From Micromonospora narathiwatensis (GTDB lineage: Bacteria; Actinomycetota; Actinomycetes; Mycobacteriales; Micromonosporaceae), in assembly GCF_900089605.1 (NCBI RefSeq), contig NZ_LT594324.1, forward strand, positions 4,402,001 through 4,466,000: 64,000 nucleotides of DNA, given 5' to 3'. The translations under genes and the position numbers were made by a program. The notes beneath the pieces were generated by a model. The model did no database searches. It was given only the letters and a program-made list of their open reading frames with translations, and was not told the DNA's origin. Shown piece after piece: positions 33,205 through 42,547 of the stretch (position 1 is the stretch's first letter; each line of letters opens with the position of its first letter).

Positions 33205-34128
33205 TCAGGACAGCCAATTCCTGATCGCCTCGGTCGCCCGCCGGCTGTCCGCCTCGAACTGCGCCCGGTCGGTCGAGCTGCTCTCCCAGCCCTGCTCCCA
33301 GAGCACGGTGACCACGTCGCCGACGCGTACCGCCCGGACCAGGTGGACCTCGTCGCCGCCGACCGGATCGCCGTTGGCGTCCCGGTACGGCGTCCGGGTC
33401 TCGAACAGCACCGACTCCTCGCCGTATCCGGCGCCGTCGAGCAGGCGCTGCGTGGTTGTCACGCCCGGCGCGTCCGGCGCGACCTGCCGCGGGCAGTCCC
33501 GGACCGCCTGCCGCAGCTCCCGCAACGCGTCGTCGGCCCGACCCGCCCGGTAGACGGTGACGCTGTGCCGGTAGCTGCCGGCCGGTACGGCGTCGGCCGG
33601 GGCGCCGGCCAGCTTGAACGGCAGGGTCCGCGCCCGGCGTACCACGACCTGCGCCTCACCGGGCCAGGCAGCGCAGAGCGCCGGCAGCACCGGCCCGGGG
33701 ACGAACTGGCTGCCGGCACCGGTGTCGTTGGCCGCCGGCAGGGCGAAGAAGGCCCGGTCCGGGATGCTGGTCGGGGTGGCGGCCGTCGGTCGGGCACTCG
33801 CCGTCGGCGCACCCGACGTGCGGGGCGGAGCCGGGGTGGTGGGGCTGCCCGACGACGACGGCGGGGCGGTGGGGCTGCTCGACGGCGACAGCGGGGCCGG
33901 GCTGGGCGTAACCGCTGGTGGTCCGGGCGGGGTGTCCGGTCCGGCGAGCAGGACGCGCGTGCCGACGGCCGTGCCGCCGACGAGTACGGCGGCGGCCAGC
34001 GCGCCGAGCGTGACCCGGTTGCGCACCCGACGGTCGACCCGCCGGCGCAGCAGGTTCGGGGCCGGCAGCTCCCAGGCGTCGGTGTCGGCGGCCAGCGCCT
34101 GGTAGAGGCGGGTCAGATCACGCGACAT
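33205..34128 (-). CDS. Membrane-anchored putative anti-sigma factor
   Basis: 307 residues: a short cytoplasmic N-terminus (1-38), one membrane helix (about 40-60), a Pro/Ser/Thr-rich spacer (65-125), then an extracytoplasmic domain without recognised family. The gene overlaps the 3' end of an ECF sigma gene by 11 nt, the usual position of a cognate anti-sigma factor, and the topology fits. There is no zinc ZAS motif. The role is inferred from context only. Confidence 0.65.
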   Translation of the reverse strand: MSRDLTRLYQALAADTDAWELPAPNLLRRRVDRRVRNRVTLGALAAAVLVGGTAVGTRVLLAGPDTPPGPPAVTPSPAPLSPSSSPTAPPSSSGSPTTPAPPRTSGAPTASARPTAATPTSIPDRAFFALPAANDTGAGSQFVPGPVLPALCAAWPGEAQVVVRRARTLPFKLAGAPADAVPAGSYRHSVTVYRAGRADDALRELRQAVRDCPRQVAPDAPGVTTTQRLLDGAGYGEESVLFETRTPYRDANGDPVGGDEVHLVRAVRVGDVVTVLWEQGWESSSTDRAQFEADSRRATEAIRNWLS

Positions 34129-34627
34129 CGTCGACCTCCAGCTTCTCGTGGGCGACGCCGGGCAGCAGCTCGGCCAGCCGGGTCCGCCCCCGGGACAACC
34201 AGGACTTCACGGTGCCGGTGGGAACGTCCGCCTCCCGGGCGATGTCCTCCACCGACATGTCGAACAGGTAGTGCAGGGCGAGCGCCTGCCGGTGCCGGGC
34301 CGGCAGCCGCCGGAGCGCGCCGACCAGCAGCACGGTGTCCTCGCCGGGTGGGCCGACGTCGTCCGGTGGACCGGTGCGGCTGGCCGCCAACCGCCAGCCG
34401 CGTAACCGCCGCCACCGGTCCGTGGCCAGCCGGCTGATCACCAGCCGCAGCCAGGCCTCGGGCGCCGGGTGGGCGGCCAGCCTCCCCCACTGCCGCCAGG
34501 CCCGGGCGTACGCCTCCTGGACGAGGTCCTGCGCCTCGCCGAGGTCGTCCGCCACCGCGTGGCCGTACCGGAGCATCCGGGCCGACGTGCTCCGGTAGAA
34601 GTCGTCGAAGCTGTTCGCATCCCTCAT
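34118..34627 (-). CDS. ECF RNA polymerase sigma factor, SigE (TIGR02983-like) family
   Basis: 169 residues. Region 2 contains D-D-L-G-E-A-Q-D-L-V-Q-E-A-Y-A-R-A-W and region 4 L-P-A-R-H-R-Q-A-L-A-L-H-Y followed by S-V-E-D-I-A-R-E-A-D-V-P-T-G-T-V-K-S-W-L-S-R-G. GGGAG lies 6 nt before the ATG. The downstream overlapping gene is probably its anti-sigma factor. I see no obvious autoregulatory promoter, and the regulon is unknown. Confidence 0.88.
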   Translation of the reverse strand: MRDANSFDDFYRSTSARMLRYGHAVADDLGEAQDLVQEAYARAWRQWGRLAAHPAPEAWLRLVISRLATDRWRRLRGWRLAASRTGPPDDVGPPGEDTVLLVGALRRLPARHRQALALHYLFDMSVEDIAREADVPTGTVKSWLSRGRTRLAELLPGVAHEKLEVDDVA

Positions 34628-34716
34628 CTGGGGCTCCCGCCTCCCGTCGGTCCACCTGCTCTGTTGACGGAGGAGGCGCGTGCCGGGTTGCGGGCGTTCC
34701 GTCCGGTATACGACAA

Positions 34717-34760
34717 GAGCCCGTGGCCGGGACCGTTTCGGGTCTCCGGGCCACGGGCTC
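34717..34760 (-). terminator. Terminator of the UPF0182 gene
   Basis: 12-bp outer stem GAGCCCGTGGCC / GGCCACGGGCTC with an imperfect inner extension, 16 nt past the UPF0182 stop on the minus strand. Confidence 0.7.
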
Positions 34761-34776
34761 GGTGATCGGGCCGGCG

Positions 34777-37773
34777 TCAGCCGTTCGGTGACGGCGAGGG
34801 CGAGGCCGGCGGTGACGCGGGCGGGCTGCCGCTGGACGACGCGGCGGGCGACGGGTTGGCCGCCTCCTGCGCCTGCTGGAACGCGGTGATCGCCTCGTCC
34901 AGCGTCTTCAACGCCCGGCCGTACCGCTCGAAGTCACCGGACGCCTGGGCGGCCTTGACCTCGGCGATGGCGCTCTGCACCTTGTCGGCGGCCTGGGCCA
35001 GCTCGCCGGTGAGCACCGGCGGGCTGGTGCCGCCGTCGGTCGACGGATTCCCGCCGGTGGGCGGATTCCCGCCGGTGGGCGGCGCGGGCGAGTTGCCGGG
35101 CCCCCGCTTGCCCTTCTCGACGAGCTGCTTGATGCCGTCGCTGATGTTGTTCGCCAGCACCACGTACGAGCTGCCGTCGCCGTAGGAGACCAGCACCTTC
35201 TGCAACAGCGGGAACGCGTCCTGCTGGTTGCTCTTCACGTAGACCGGCTCGACGTAGAGCATGCCGTCGGCGAAGGGCAGCGAGAGCAGGTTGCCGTACT
35301 GCACCTGCGCCTGGTTGGAGGAGAGCAGGTTGAGCTGCTGCCGGATGTCGCCGTCGTTGGTCATCTGCTGGTGCACCTGGACCGGGCCGCCGGTCCGGGT
35401 CTGGTCCGGCAGTTCCAGCACCTCCAGCTGCGGCTGCCCGTTCACGTACGACCCGGAGATCAGCGCGGCGAGGTTCTGCCGGCCGTTCGGGGTGACCGCG
35501 GCGGTGAGCTGGAAGCGCGGACCCTCCTGCCCCGGGAACTGGGTGAAGAGGTAGTAGGGCGGCTGCTTCTGCCCACTGTCCGGCGCGTCCGGCACGTTCG
35601 GCACCTGCCAGAAGTCCTGGCCGGAGTAGAAGTCGCCCGGGTCGGTGACGTGGAATCGGGTGAGCAGGTTGCGCTGCACCTTGAACAGGTCCGCCGGGTA
35701 GCGGAAGTGCTCGGCCAGCTCCGCCGGGATGTCGCTCTTCGGCAGCACCAGGTCGCCGCCGAACGCCTTGTTCCACGCCTTGAGCACCGGGTCGGTGTCG
35801 TCGAACTGGTAGAGCCGCACCGTGCCGTCGTACGCGTCGACCGTCGCCTTGACCGAGTTGCGGATGTAGTTGACGTTCTCCCGGGCGAGCTGGAAGGTGC
35901 CCCGCCCGGTCAGCTCGTCGGCCGTCTCGGACTGCAGATTGACCCGGTCGGCGTACGGGTAGGTCGCGGCCGTGGTGTAGCCGTCGATGATCCACTGGAT
36001 CCGGCCCTTCACCACCGCCGGGTACGGGTCGCCGTCCAGGGTGAGGAACGGCGCGACCTTCTCCACCCGGTCCCGCGGGTTGCGCACGTAGAGCAGCTTG
36101 GAGTCCTTGTTCACCGCCTCGGAGAGGAGGAAGTTCGACTCCTGCTCCTTGAGCGCGTAGAGCAGCCGCCGGGTGAACGAGCCGATCTCGACGCCGCCCT
36201 CGCCGGAGTACGTGTAGTACTGCTCACCCCCGGTCGAGATCGGACGGTCGAACTCCACGTTGCGGTCGCCGGTCTGTCCGACGATCGCGTAGTCGTCGCC
36301 CGTCATCCGCTCGCCGTAGTAGATCCGCGGCTGCTCGGCCGGGATCTCCTCGGTCGCCGACGAGCAGCCCTGCGTCTCCTTCGCCGCCTCGCCGAGGAAG
36401 CCCGAGACGAAGTACGGGACGCCGTTGCAGACCTGGTTGGCGGGGGCGGCCACCAGCCCGTAACCGTGCGTGTAGACGGTGTGCCGGTTGATCCAGTTGC
36501 TCTGCTGCGGGGTCAGCTCGCCGTAGTTGATCTCCCGGAGGCCGACCACGTAGTCGGAGGTCTTGCCGGCGACCTTGTACCGGTCGATGTCCAGCTTCGC
36601 GCCGAAGTCGTAGAAGCCACGCACCTGCTGGAGCTGGGTGTACGTCTCGGAGACCAGCTGGGGGTCGAGCAGCCGGATGTTCGACACCACCGAGGTGTCG
36701 GTGGCCAGGCTGGCCGGCGGGACGAGGTTGCTCGCCGCGTACCCGTTGCTCTTCGCGCCGGTCAGCCCGTACGCCTCCCGGGTCGCCTCGATGCTGCGCT
36801 GGATGTACGGCGCCTCCTTGTCGCGGGCGCTCGGCTTCACCTCGAAGGTCTGCACCGCCCACGGGTAGATGCCGCCGATCGCCACCGCCGACACGCCGAG
36901 CAGGGCGAGCGCGATGCCGGGCCAGACCAGGTTCCGCATCACCGCGTTGGAGAACACGATGATCGCGATGGCCACCACGATCGAGATGTACGCCAGGATC
37001 TCCTTGGCCGGGAGCAGGGCGTTCACGTCGGCGTAGCCGGCGCCGTAGAGCTTGGCGCCCTCGTTGTACTCCAGCAGCATCGCCCGCCGGTCCAGCACGT
37101 ACGCGACCGCCTTGAGCAGGACGAAGACGGCGACCAACGTGCTCAGGTGGGCCCGCGCGGCGTTGGTCATCCGGTCGCCGACGCCCTGCAACCGCACCCC
37201 GCCGTAGATGTAGTGCACGGCCAGCGCCCCGAGCAGGGACAGCACCACCACGGTGAAGCCGACGCCGAGCAGATAGCGCCAGAACGGCAACTGGAAGACG
37301 TAGAACCCGACGTCGACCCCGAACTCCGGGTCCTTCACGCCGAAGTTCCCGCCGTTGCGGAACAGCAGCCACTGGCCCCACCGGCTCTGCGCGGACAGCC
37401 CGGCGAAGACCCCGATGACGGCGGAGACCAGGGTGATCCAGGTGCCGAGCCGGGGGCTCAGCAGCATCCGGTACCGCTCCAGGGTCGCCTGCTCGGGCGA
37501 GTGCGGGCGCAACTGGGGCCGCAGCCGGTACGCCAGCCAGAGGTTGCCCGCGATGATCGCCGCCATACCGGCCCCGACCACGAGGAACAGCACCAGCCGG
37601 GTGACGAGGACACCGGTGAAGACCTGGGTGTAGTGGACCTCGTCGAACCAGAGCCAGTCGGTCCACGCGTTGACTCCCCACCCGAGCAGGGTGAAGAGCA
37701 GGAACACCCCGATCAGGACCCCGATGGTGGCGCGTCCGCGCCGACTCATCCTTGGCAGGGGGCTGCTACGCAT
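34777..37773 (-). CDS. UPF0182-family large membrane protein
   Basis: 998 residues, the usual size. The first 330 hold about seven membrane helices (D-W-L-W-F-D-E-V-H-Y-T in the first loop is a family hallmark). A large extracytoplasmic domain follows, with Y-G-E-R-M, F-D-R-P and G-R-I-Q-W-I-I-D-G-Y-T motifs. The C-terminus is a low-complexity tail with a G-G-N-P-P-T repeat and a short helical segment. The function is unknown. M. tuberculosis Rv3193c is the counterpart and is also followed by the PDZ protease gene. The ATG at 37773 is chosen; 37749 is possible. Confidence 0.9.
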   Translation of the reverse strand: MRSSPLPRMSRRGRATIGVLIGVFLLFTLLGWGVNAWTDWLWFDEVHYTQVFTGVLVTRLVLFLVVGAGMAAIIAGNLWLAYRLRPQLRPHSPEQATLERYRMLLSPRLGTWITLVSAVIGVFAGLSAQSRWGQWLLFRNGGNFGVKDPEFGVDVGFYVFQLPFWRYLLGVGFTVVVLSLLGALAVHYIYGGVRLQGVGDRMTNAARAHLSTLVAVFVLLKAVAYVLDRRAMLLEYNEGAKLYGAGYADVNALLPAKEILAYISIVVAIAIIVFSNAVMRNLVWPGIALALLGVSAVAIGGIYPWAVQTFEVKPSARDKEAPYIQRSIEATREAYGLTGAKSNGYAASNLVPPASLATDTSVVSNIRLLDPQLVSETYTQLQQVRGFYDFGAKLDIDRYKVAGKTSDYVVGLREINYGELTPQQSNWINRHTVYTHGYGLVAAPANQVCNGVPYFVSGFLGEAAKETQGCSSATEEIPAEQPRIYYGERMTGDDYAIVGQTGDRNVEFDRPISTGGEQYYTYSGEGGVEIGSFTRRLLYALKEQESNFLLSEAVNKDSKLLYVRNPRDRVEKVAPFLTLDGDPYPAVVKGRIQWIIDGYTTAATYPYADRVNLQSETADELTGRGTFQLARENVNYIRNSVKATVDAYDGTVRLYQFDDTDPVLKAWNKAFGGDLVLPKSDIPAELAEHFRYPADLFKVQRNLLTRFHVTDPGDFYSGQDFWQVPNVPDAPDSGQKQPPYYLFTQFPGQEGPRFQLTAAVTPNGRQNLAALISGSYVNGQPQLEVLELPDQTRTGGPVQVHQQMTNDGDIRQQLNLLSSNQAQVQYGNLLSLPFADGMLYVEPVYVKSNQQDAFPLLQKVLVSYGDGSSYVVLANNISDGIKQLVEKGKRGPGNSPAPPTGGNPPTGGNPSTDGGTSPPVLTGELAQAADKVQSAIAEVKAAQASGDFERYGRALKTLDEAITAFQQAQEAANPSPAASSSGSPPASPPASPSPSPNG

Positions 37774-37896
37774 GACCACTGTTGGCTCCGCACGCTCGAT
37801 GTGATCGGCTCCGACCAGGCACCCAGAGTACGGGGTCTTCCTGGACACGGCGGGTCAAGGTCGCGTCACGATCCTCTGCACGGCCGCCACGGCGGC

Positions 37897-38910
37897 TCAA
37901 CAGCGGGTCGGTTGCCCCCCGGCGCGCAGCGTCTCCAGCGCCTTCAGCGCGTCGTCCAACGACGTCACCTTCAGCAGCGGCAAGCCGGGTTGCGGATTGC
38001 TGACCGCCTCGGCGCAGTTGTCGGCGGGCACCAGGAACACCTTCGCCCCGGCGTGCTTGGCGCCGACCAGTTTCTGGGCGATGCCGCCGATGGGGCCGAC
38101 CCGACCCTCGTCGTCGATGGTGCCGGTGCCGGCGATGATCTTCCCGCCGGTCAGGTCGGCCGGCTCCAGCTTGTCGACGATCCCCAGGGCGAACATCAGC
38201 CCGGCGCTCGGCCCGCCGATGTCACCGAGGTCGATCTTCAGGGTGAACGGGTGCGGCTGCTGCTGGTCGATCTCGACGCCGATGCGGGGCCGGCCGTCCT
38301 GCTCCCGGCTGGTCACCGTGGCGGTGCCGGGCTGTCCGTCCCGGCTGTACCCGATCCTCAGCTCGGTGCCGGCCGGCTTGGCCCGGATCAGTTCGGTGAG
38401 CCGGGCGGCGCTGGTCACCTGCTGGTCGTCGACCGAGGTGAGCACGTCGCCGGGCTTGAGCGCGTTCGTCGACGGCCCGCCGGCGGTGACCGCCTTCACC
38501 AGCACCTGGACCGGATAGCCCAGCTCGCGCAGGGCCGCCGTCTCCGCGCTGGTCTGCGAGTTCTGGAAGTCCTCGGCGTTGCGCTTCTCGACCTCCTGCT
38601 GCGACTCGCCCGGCGGGTAGACCAGCTCGCGGGGCACCACCGCCTCGTCCTTCGAGAACCAGCCGGCCAGTGCCGAGCGGAGCCGGACGGTGGGCTGCAC
38701 CCCTACCGTGGTGAGCCGCAGCTGCCCGGCGGAGGTGGACGCCGGCCGGCCGGTGACCTGGATGATCTCCTTGCCGTTCGAGGTGCCGAGGGTGTTGACC
38801 GTCGGGCCGGGACCGAGCACCACGTACGGGATGGGCACACTCAGCACCCCGATGCTGAGCAGGGCGGTGAGCAGTGCACCGAGGAGTACGGTCACGCCGC
38901 GACGTCTCAT
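37897..38910 (-). CDS. PDZ/Lon-like secreted serine protease (YlbL type)
   Basis: 337 residues: signal anchor helix (about 6-28), PDZ domain (about 130-215), and a Lon-type proteolytic domain with the Ser in G-G-P-S-A-G-L-M-F and the Lys in Q-K-L-V-G-A-K-H-A-G. The Ser-Lys dyad is intact. It likely acts outside the membrane. The ATG lies 7 nt after TACGCT (38918-38923), so the message looks leaderless. Order and orientation match Rv3194c next to Rv3193c and divergent from the zincin gene. Confidence 0.88.
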   Translation of the reverse strand: MRRRGVTVLLGALLTALLSIGVLSVPIPYVVLGPGPTVNTLGTSNGKEIIQVTGRPASTSAGQLRLTTVGVQPTVRLRSALAGWFSKDEAVVPRELVYPPGESQQEVEKRNAEDFQNSQTSAETAALRELGYPVQVLVKAVTAGGPSTNALKPGDVLTSVDDQQVTSAARLTELIRAKPAGTELRIGYSRDGQPGTATVTSREQDGRPRIGVEIDQQQPHPFTLKIDLGDIGGPSAGLMFALGIVDKLEPADLTGGKIIAGTGTIDDEGRVGPIGGIAQKLVGAKHAGAKVFLVPADNCAEAVSNPQPGLPLLKVTSLDDALKALETLRAGGQPTRC

Positions 38911-39025
38911 GCGGCAGAGCGTACCGAGCCGGGCGTACCGCTCCGGGCCGACGACCGGCGGACTTCGCCCTCAGCGCAACGCCGGCGTACCCGACCTGCG
39001 GCGGCACGCGCGTACCGTAGATGAC

Positions 39026-40294
39026 GTGCCTGATATTCCGTTCGGCTTCGCGCTCCCGGGTGGGCAACCACCAGACCCCAACGACCCCGCGCAGATGCAG
39101 CAGTTCATGGCGCAGTTGCAGCACCTGCTCTCCGCGCCGGGCAGCGGGCCGGTCAACTGGGATCTCGCCCGGCAGGTGGCCGCGAGTCAGCTCGCCGCCG
39201 CCGGTGACCCGGCGGTCTCGCCGTTCGAACGCAACGCGGTGGAGGAGGCGCTGCGCATCGCCGACCTCTGGCTGGAGCCGGCCACCTCGTGGCCCTCCGG
39301 CATCCGGACGTCGGTCGCCTGGAACCGCAACGAGTGGATCTACAAGACCCTCGACGTGTGGCGCAAGCTCTGCGACCCGGTGGCCAGCCGGATGGTCGGC
39401 GCGATGGGCGACCTGGTCCCGCCGGAGGCCCGGGCCCAGCTCGGCCCGATGCAGTCGATGGTCGCCACGCTGGGCGGCGCGCTCTTCGGCGGCCAGCTCG
39501 GCCAGGCGCTCGGCTCGCTCGCCGCCGAGGTGCTCTCCGCCGGCGACATCGGCCTGCCGCTCGGACCGGCCGGCACCGCCGCGCTCATCCCGGCCAACAT
39601 CCGGGCATACGGCGAGGGCCTGGAGCTGCCCGAGGACGAGGTACGCCTCTACGTCGCCCTGCGCGAGGCCGCCCACCAGCGGCTCTTCCAGCACGTGCCG
39701 TGGCTGCGCGGGCACGTGCTGACCGCGGTGGAGAACTACGCCGCCGGCATCCGGGTCAACCGGGAGGCGATCGAGGAGGCGATGGGCCGGGTCGACCCGA
39801 CCGACCCGGAGTCGATGCAGGCGATCGCCCTGGAAGGCATCTTCACCCCCGAGGACAGCCCGGCGCAGAAGGCCAGCCTGGCCCGGCTGGAGACCGTGCT
39901 CGCCCTGGTGGAGGGCTGGGTGTGCCACGTGGTCGACAGCGCCGCCGGCGAGCGGCTGCCCAACGTCGTACGCCTCGGCGAGGCGTTCCGCCGGCGGCGG
40001 GCCGCGGGTGGGCCGGCCGAGCAGACGTTCGCCGCCCTGGTCGGCCTGGAGCTGCGGCCCCGTCGGCTGCGCGAGGCGACGGTGCTCTGGGCGGCCCTGA
40101 CCGAGCAGCGCGGGATCGCCGGCCGGGACGCGGTCTGGGGCCACCCCGACCTGCTCCCGTCGGACGAGGACTTCGCCAACCCGCAGGCGTTCGCGGCGAC
40201 CAGCAGCGACCTGGACGACGAGCTGGCCAGCTTCGACTTCACCGCCCCCGGCGCCCCGGAGGAGCCGACCCCGGGCGAGGACGACAAGTCCTGA
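39026..40294 (+). CDS. Zinc-dependent metalloprotease (DUF2342/zincin_2 family)
   Basis: 422 residues, no signal peptide. The family region includes W-D-L-A-R-Q-V-A near residue 45 and the zincin-like segment L-R-E-A-A-H-Q-R-L-F-Q-H-V-P-W-L (about 210-225), in place of classic HExxH. Proteolysis has not been shown for most members, so the activity is inferred. GTG start lies 7 nt after TACCGT (39013-39018), another probable leaderless message. Counterpart of Rv3195. Confidence 0.82.
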   Translation: MPDIPFGFALPGGQPPDPNDPAQMQQFMAQLQHLLSAPGSGPVNWDLARQVAASQLAAAGDPAVSPFERNAVEEALRIADLWLEPATSWPSGIRTSVAWNRNEWIYKTLDVWRKLCDPVASRMVGAMGDLVPPEARAQLGPMQSMVATLGGALFGGQLGQALGSLAAEVLSAGDIGLPLGPAGTAALIPANIRAYGEGLELPEDEVRLYVALREAAHQRLFQHVPWLRGHVLTAVENYAAGIRVNREAIEEAMGRVDPTDPESMQAIALEGIFTPEDSPAQKASLARLETVLALVEGWVCHVVDSAAGERLPNVVRLGEAFRRRRAAGGPAEQTFAALVGLELRPRRLREATVLWAALTEQRGIAGRDAVWGHPDLLPSDEDFANPQAFAATSSDLDDELASFDFTAPGAPEEPTPGEDDKS

Positions 40295-40324
40295 CCCTCC
40301 CCACCCCGGATCCGCGCGGCATCA

Positions 40325-40367
40325 GGGAAGTAGTGGTCTCAGCGGCGAGTCGAGACCACTACTTCCC
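40325..40367. terminator. Long hairpin between convergent genes
   Basis: Perfect 16-bp stem GGGAAGTAGTGGTCTC / GAGACCACTACTTCCC with an 11-nt loop. It is clearly less GC-rich than its surroundings and lies between the zincin gene and the convergent gene at 40393, so it is probably a two-way terminator. Confidence 0.7.
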
Positions 40368-40392
40368 GGAGGTTGTTGCGGATCTTCCGCGT

Positions 40393-41133
40393 CTAGCGGG
40401 AGGGAGGGGAGAGGAGGGCGCGGGTGGCGTCCCAGCCGTCGAGGGCCGGGTCGAGGGCCGCCAGGTCGGCGGGGCCACGCAGCCGGTGCCAGCCGGCGGT
40501 GACGGCGACGTCACCCGGGCGCGGGGCGGCGGCGCGTACGTCGGCCGGTGCGGCCGTCGACAGATCCACCTCGGGCAACCATTCCGGTACGGGCAACCGC
40601 GCGGCCACGCCGAGCAGTCCCGGGCCGTTCCCCTCTGCCGGGGCGACCGCCACCGGGCGGCTGGACAGCGGCCGGAGCAGCTTGCCGAGGGTGAGCCCGG
40701 GCAGGTCGGGCGCGTCGGCGACCACCACCGCCGCCTGGTCGTACCTCGCCGGCTCGGTGCCGGCGCCCAGGTCGCCGCGCACCTGTTCCGCCCCGGCGTC
40801 GCCGGGCTGCCCGACGCGGCCGGCCGCCGGCGCGACGTCACCGTCCGGCCACCCGGCATCGTCGACGGGCGCGGCCCGGTCGGCGGCCAACGCCGCGAAC
40901 ACGGCGTTGGCGGTGGGTTCGGGCACCTCGTACACGACGGTGCCGGGCCAGACCACGGCGTCGGCCAGCCAGCGGTCCCCGGGCGGCACCGCGACCGCGA
41001 CCTCCACCTCGTTGAGCGTGGCGAGCAGATCCACGACGTCCTCGGCGAGCGCTTTACGCCACCGCGTCGGATCGATCCCCGGCGGCGTCCAGCTCACCGG
41101 TCCGAGCAACGCCACCACCACACGTCGGGCCAT
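40393..41133 (-). CDS. Hypothetical protein, possibly CofC/DUF2064-like nucleotidyltransferase fold
   Basis: 246 residues. Segments A-V-V-V-A-D-A-P-D-L-P-G-L-T-L-G and V-A-P-A-E-G-N-G-P-G-L-L resemble the D-x-P-x-L and nucleotide-loop motifs of CofC-type or DUF2064 GT-A-fold enzymes, but the N-terminal G-x-G-T-R-L-like loop is absent. I therefore leave the function open. No signal peptide. It lies 57 nt upstream of the YgjP-like gene's stop; the genes are separate in frame and direction is the same. Confidence 0.5.
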   Translation of the reverse strand: MARRVVVALLGPVSWTPPGIDPTRWRKALAEDVVDLLATLNEVEVAVAVPPGDRWLADAVVWPGTVVYEVPEPTANAVFAALAADRAAPVDDAGWPDGDVAPAAGRVGQPGDAGAEQVRGDLGAGTEPARYDQAAVVVADAPDLPGLTLGKLLRPLSSRPVAVAPAEGNGPGLLGVAARLPVPEWLPEVDLSTAAPADVRAAAPRPGDVAVTAGWHRLRGPADLAALDPALDGWDATRALLSPPSR

Positions 41134-41190
41134 GCCCGACCCTAACCCGGGCCGCGCCGCACCGGTCGGCCCGGCGCCGGCGCCCCCGGC

Positions 41191-41712
41191 TCAGCCGGCC
41201 AGCGCGACGGAGGCGACGCCCTCCAGGTAGCCCCGGGCCCGCTCGGTCTTCGGGTACCGGCCGACCAGGGCCCAGAACTCGGCGTTGTGGCTGGGCACGA
41301 TCAGGTGCGCCAACTCGTGCAGGAGCACGTAGTCGATCACCCAGTCGGGCATGTCCTGGATCCGGTGGGAGATCCGGATGGTGCGGTCGGCGGGCGTGCA
41401 GGAACCCCAGCGGCCGTTCTGGTTGGTGACCCAGCGCACGCTGGTCGGGGCGGCCGCGACGCCGTACTCGGGCAGGTGGAGGTTGATGAGGCGGGTGGCC
41501 CGGGCCAGCAGTTCCGCGTCGGAGCGGGCGAGCCGGTCCTCCCGGGCGGCGAGCCGGGCCAGCATCCGGTCGACCCATTCGCTCTCCTCGGCCCGGGAGA
41601 ACTGGTCGGGGATGAGCACCACGACCCGTTCCCCGTCCCGATACGCGGACACTGTACGTCGCCGGCGCTGACTGCGCCGCACCTCGACGACCGGCTTCCG
41701 CGTCCCGGCCAT
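41191..41712 (-). CDS. YgjP/DUF45-type metal-dependent hydrolase
   Basis: 173 residues. The metal motif H-E-L-A-H followed by H-N-A-E-F-W matches the YgjP-like (WLM/SprT-related) fold, with W-G-S-C-T before it, a typical DUF45 feature. Proteins of this fold are annotated as metallopeptidases or UTP pyrophosphatases; the actual substrate is unknown. ATG at 41712 has no clear ribosome site. A TTGACT...TACGCA pair with 19-nt spacing lies 45-75 bp upstream. Confidence 0.8.
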   Translation of the reverse strand: MAGTRKPVVEVRRSQRRRRTVSAYRDGERVVVLIPDQFSRAEESEWVDRMLARLAAREDRLARSDAELLARATRLINLHLPEYGVAAAPTSVRWVTNQNGRWGSCTPADRTIRISHRIQDMPDWVIDYVLLHELAHLIVPSHNAEFWALVGRYPKTERARGYLEGVASVALAG

Positions 41713-42233
41713 TACCGGTCCGCGCAGCCTCGGATGACTGTCACGAAGGCAAGCTAATGCGTACTGACCAGGGGTCCGCAAGAGTCAACACGACGACACA
41801 CGCCCGGAAAATGGTGGTTGGTCGCGAGGAGTCCTGAAAATTTTCTTTGCGGTGGGCACTCGACCGGCTCCGGTCACCCTTCGTGGCGATCCGAAGCGGC
41901 CCGCCAGCCGTCACCCATCGGCCTCGCACACGTTAAGTGATCTACAGACGGGGCGTCGCGCGGGGGCGGTCCGACGGGGGATCTGGGCGCATTCACCCGG
42001 CGTGTCCCCGCCAAACTGACTTATCCGACCTAACTCGGCATGCACACTCTCGTCGTCGGCTTGCTCACAGAGTCGACGTGCGGCTGACATGGAACCGCCC
42101 AGAGCTGGGTAGGGTCCGCCAACCGGCGGTCACGAGCGTGATCGCGGAGAACACCCCGGGCGCCGGAGCCACGCGTGGCCCGCCGCAGGGAAACCGCCGG
42201 GCCTGCCCGGCGGACGAGACGAGGAGGGCTAGC
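41713..42233. other. 521-bp gene-free interval
   Basis: No gene is supported on either strand. It contains the possible YgjP-gene promoter (TTGACT at 41783-41788 and TACGCA at 41758-41763, minus strand), an AT-rich patch at about 41835-41855, and near the right end the strong GAGGAGGG ribosome site of the DUF5679 gene. The open frame running into the DUF5679 gene from 41937 lacks a credible start and homology. Confidence 0.6.
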
Positions 42234-42401
42234 GTGGCCGACCAGGCCCAGACGTACAACGGTTACTGCGTCAAGTGCAAGGAGAAGCGGGACTTCGAGG
42301 GGCGCGTGGAGGTCTCGAAGACCGGCATGAACATGGCCAAGGGCAAGTGCCCGGTGTGCGGCACAACAGTGAACCGCATCCTCGGCAAGGCCAAGGTCTG
42401 A
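42234..42401 (+). CDS. DUF5679 small zinc-ribbon protein
   Basis: 55 residues with two C-x2-C pairs (Y-C-V-K-C-K and K-C-P-V-C-G) and the conserved R-D-F-E-G, M-A-K-G-K-C-P-V-C-G-T and N-R-I-L-G-K segments. It is a small zinc ribbon found across actinobacteria; the function is unknown. GTG start with GAGGAGG 6-7 nt upstream. Followed by a terminator, so transcribed alone. Confidence 0.85.
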   Translation: MADQAQTYNGYCVKCKEKRDFEGRVEVSKTGMNMAKGKCPVCGTTVNRILGKAKV

Positions 42402-42409
42402 CCCGCGAG

Positions 42410-42439
42410 GGTGCCGGCAGGCAGGCGCCCGCCGGCACC
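42410..42439 (+). terminator. Terminator of the DUF5679 gene
   Basis: 9-bp stem GGTGCCGGC / GCCGGCACC with a 12-nt loop, 8 nt after the stop codon. Confidence 0.7.
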
Positions 42440-42547
42440 TTCGTGAACGGGTCTCGCGGGGGAGGGTCGACCGGACGACGGTCGCCCCTCCCCCGCGTCA
42501 CGTCCGGCCACTGATTGTCGTTCGGCCGACACCGGTTACCGCCTGGT

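Noticed and set aside
35371..39024. A 1,217-codon open frame antisense to UPF0182 and the PDZ protease
   Set aside because: Same reason; the true genes on the minus strand have clear family motifs.
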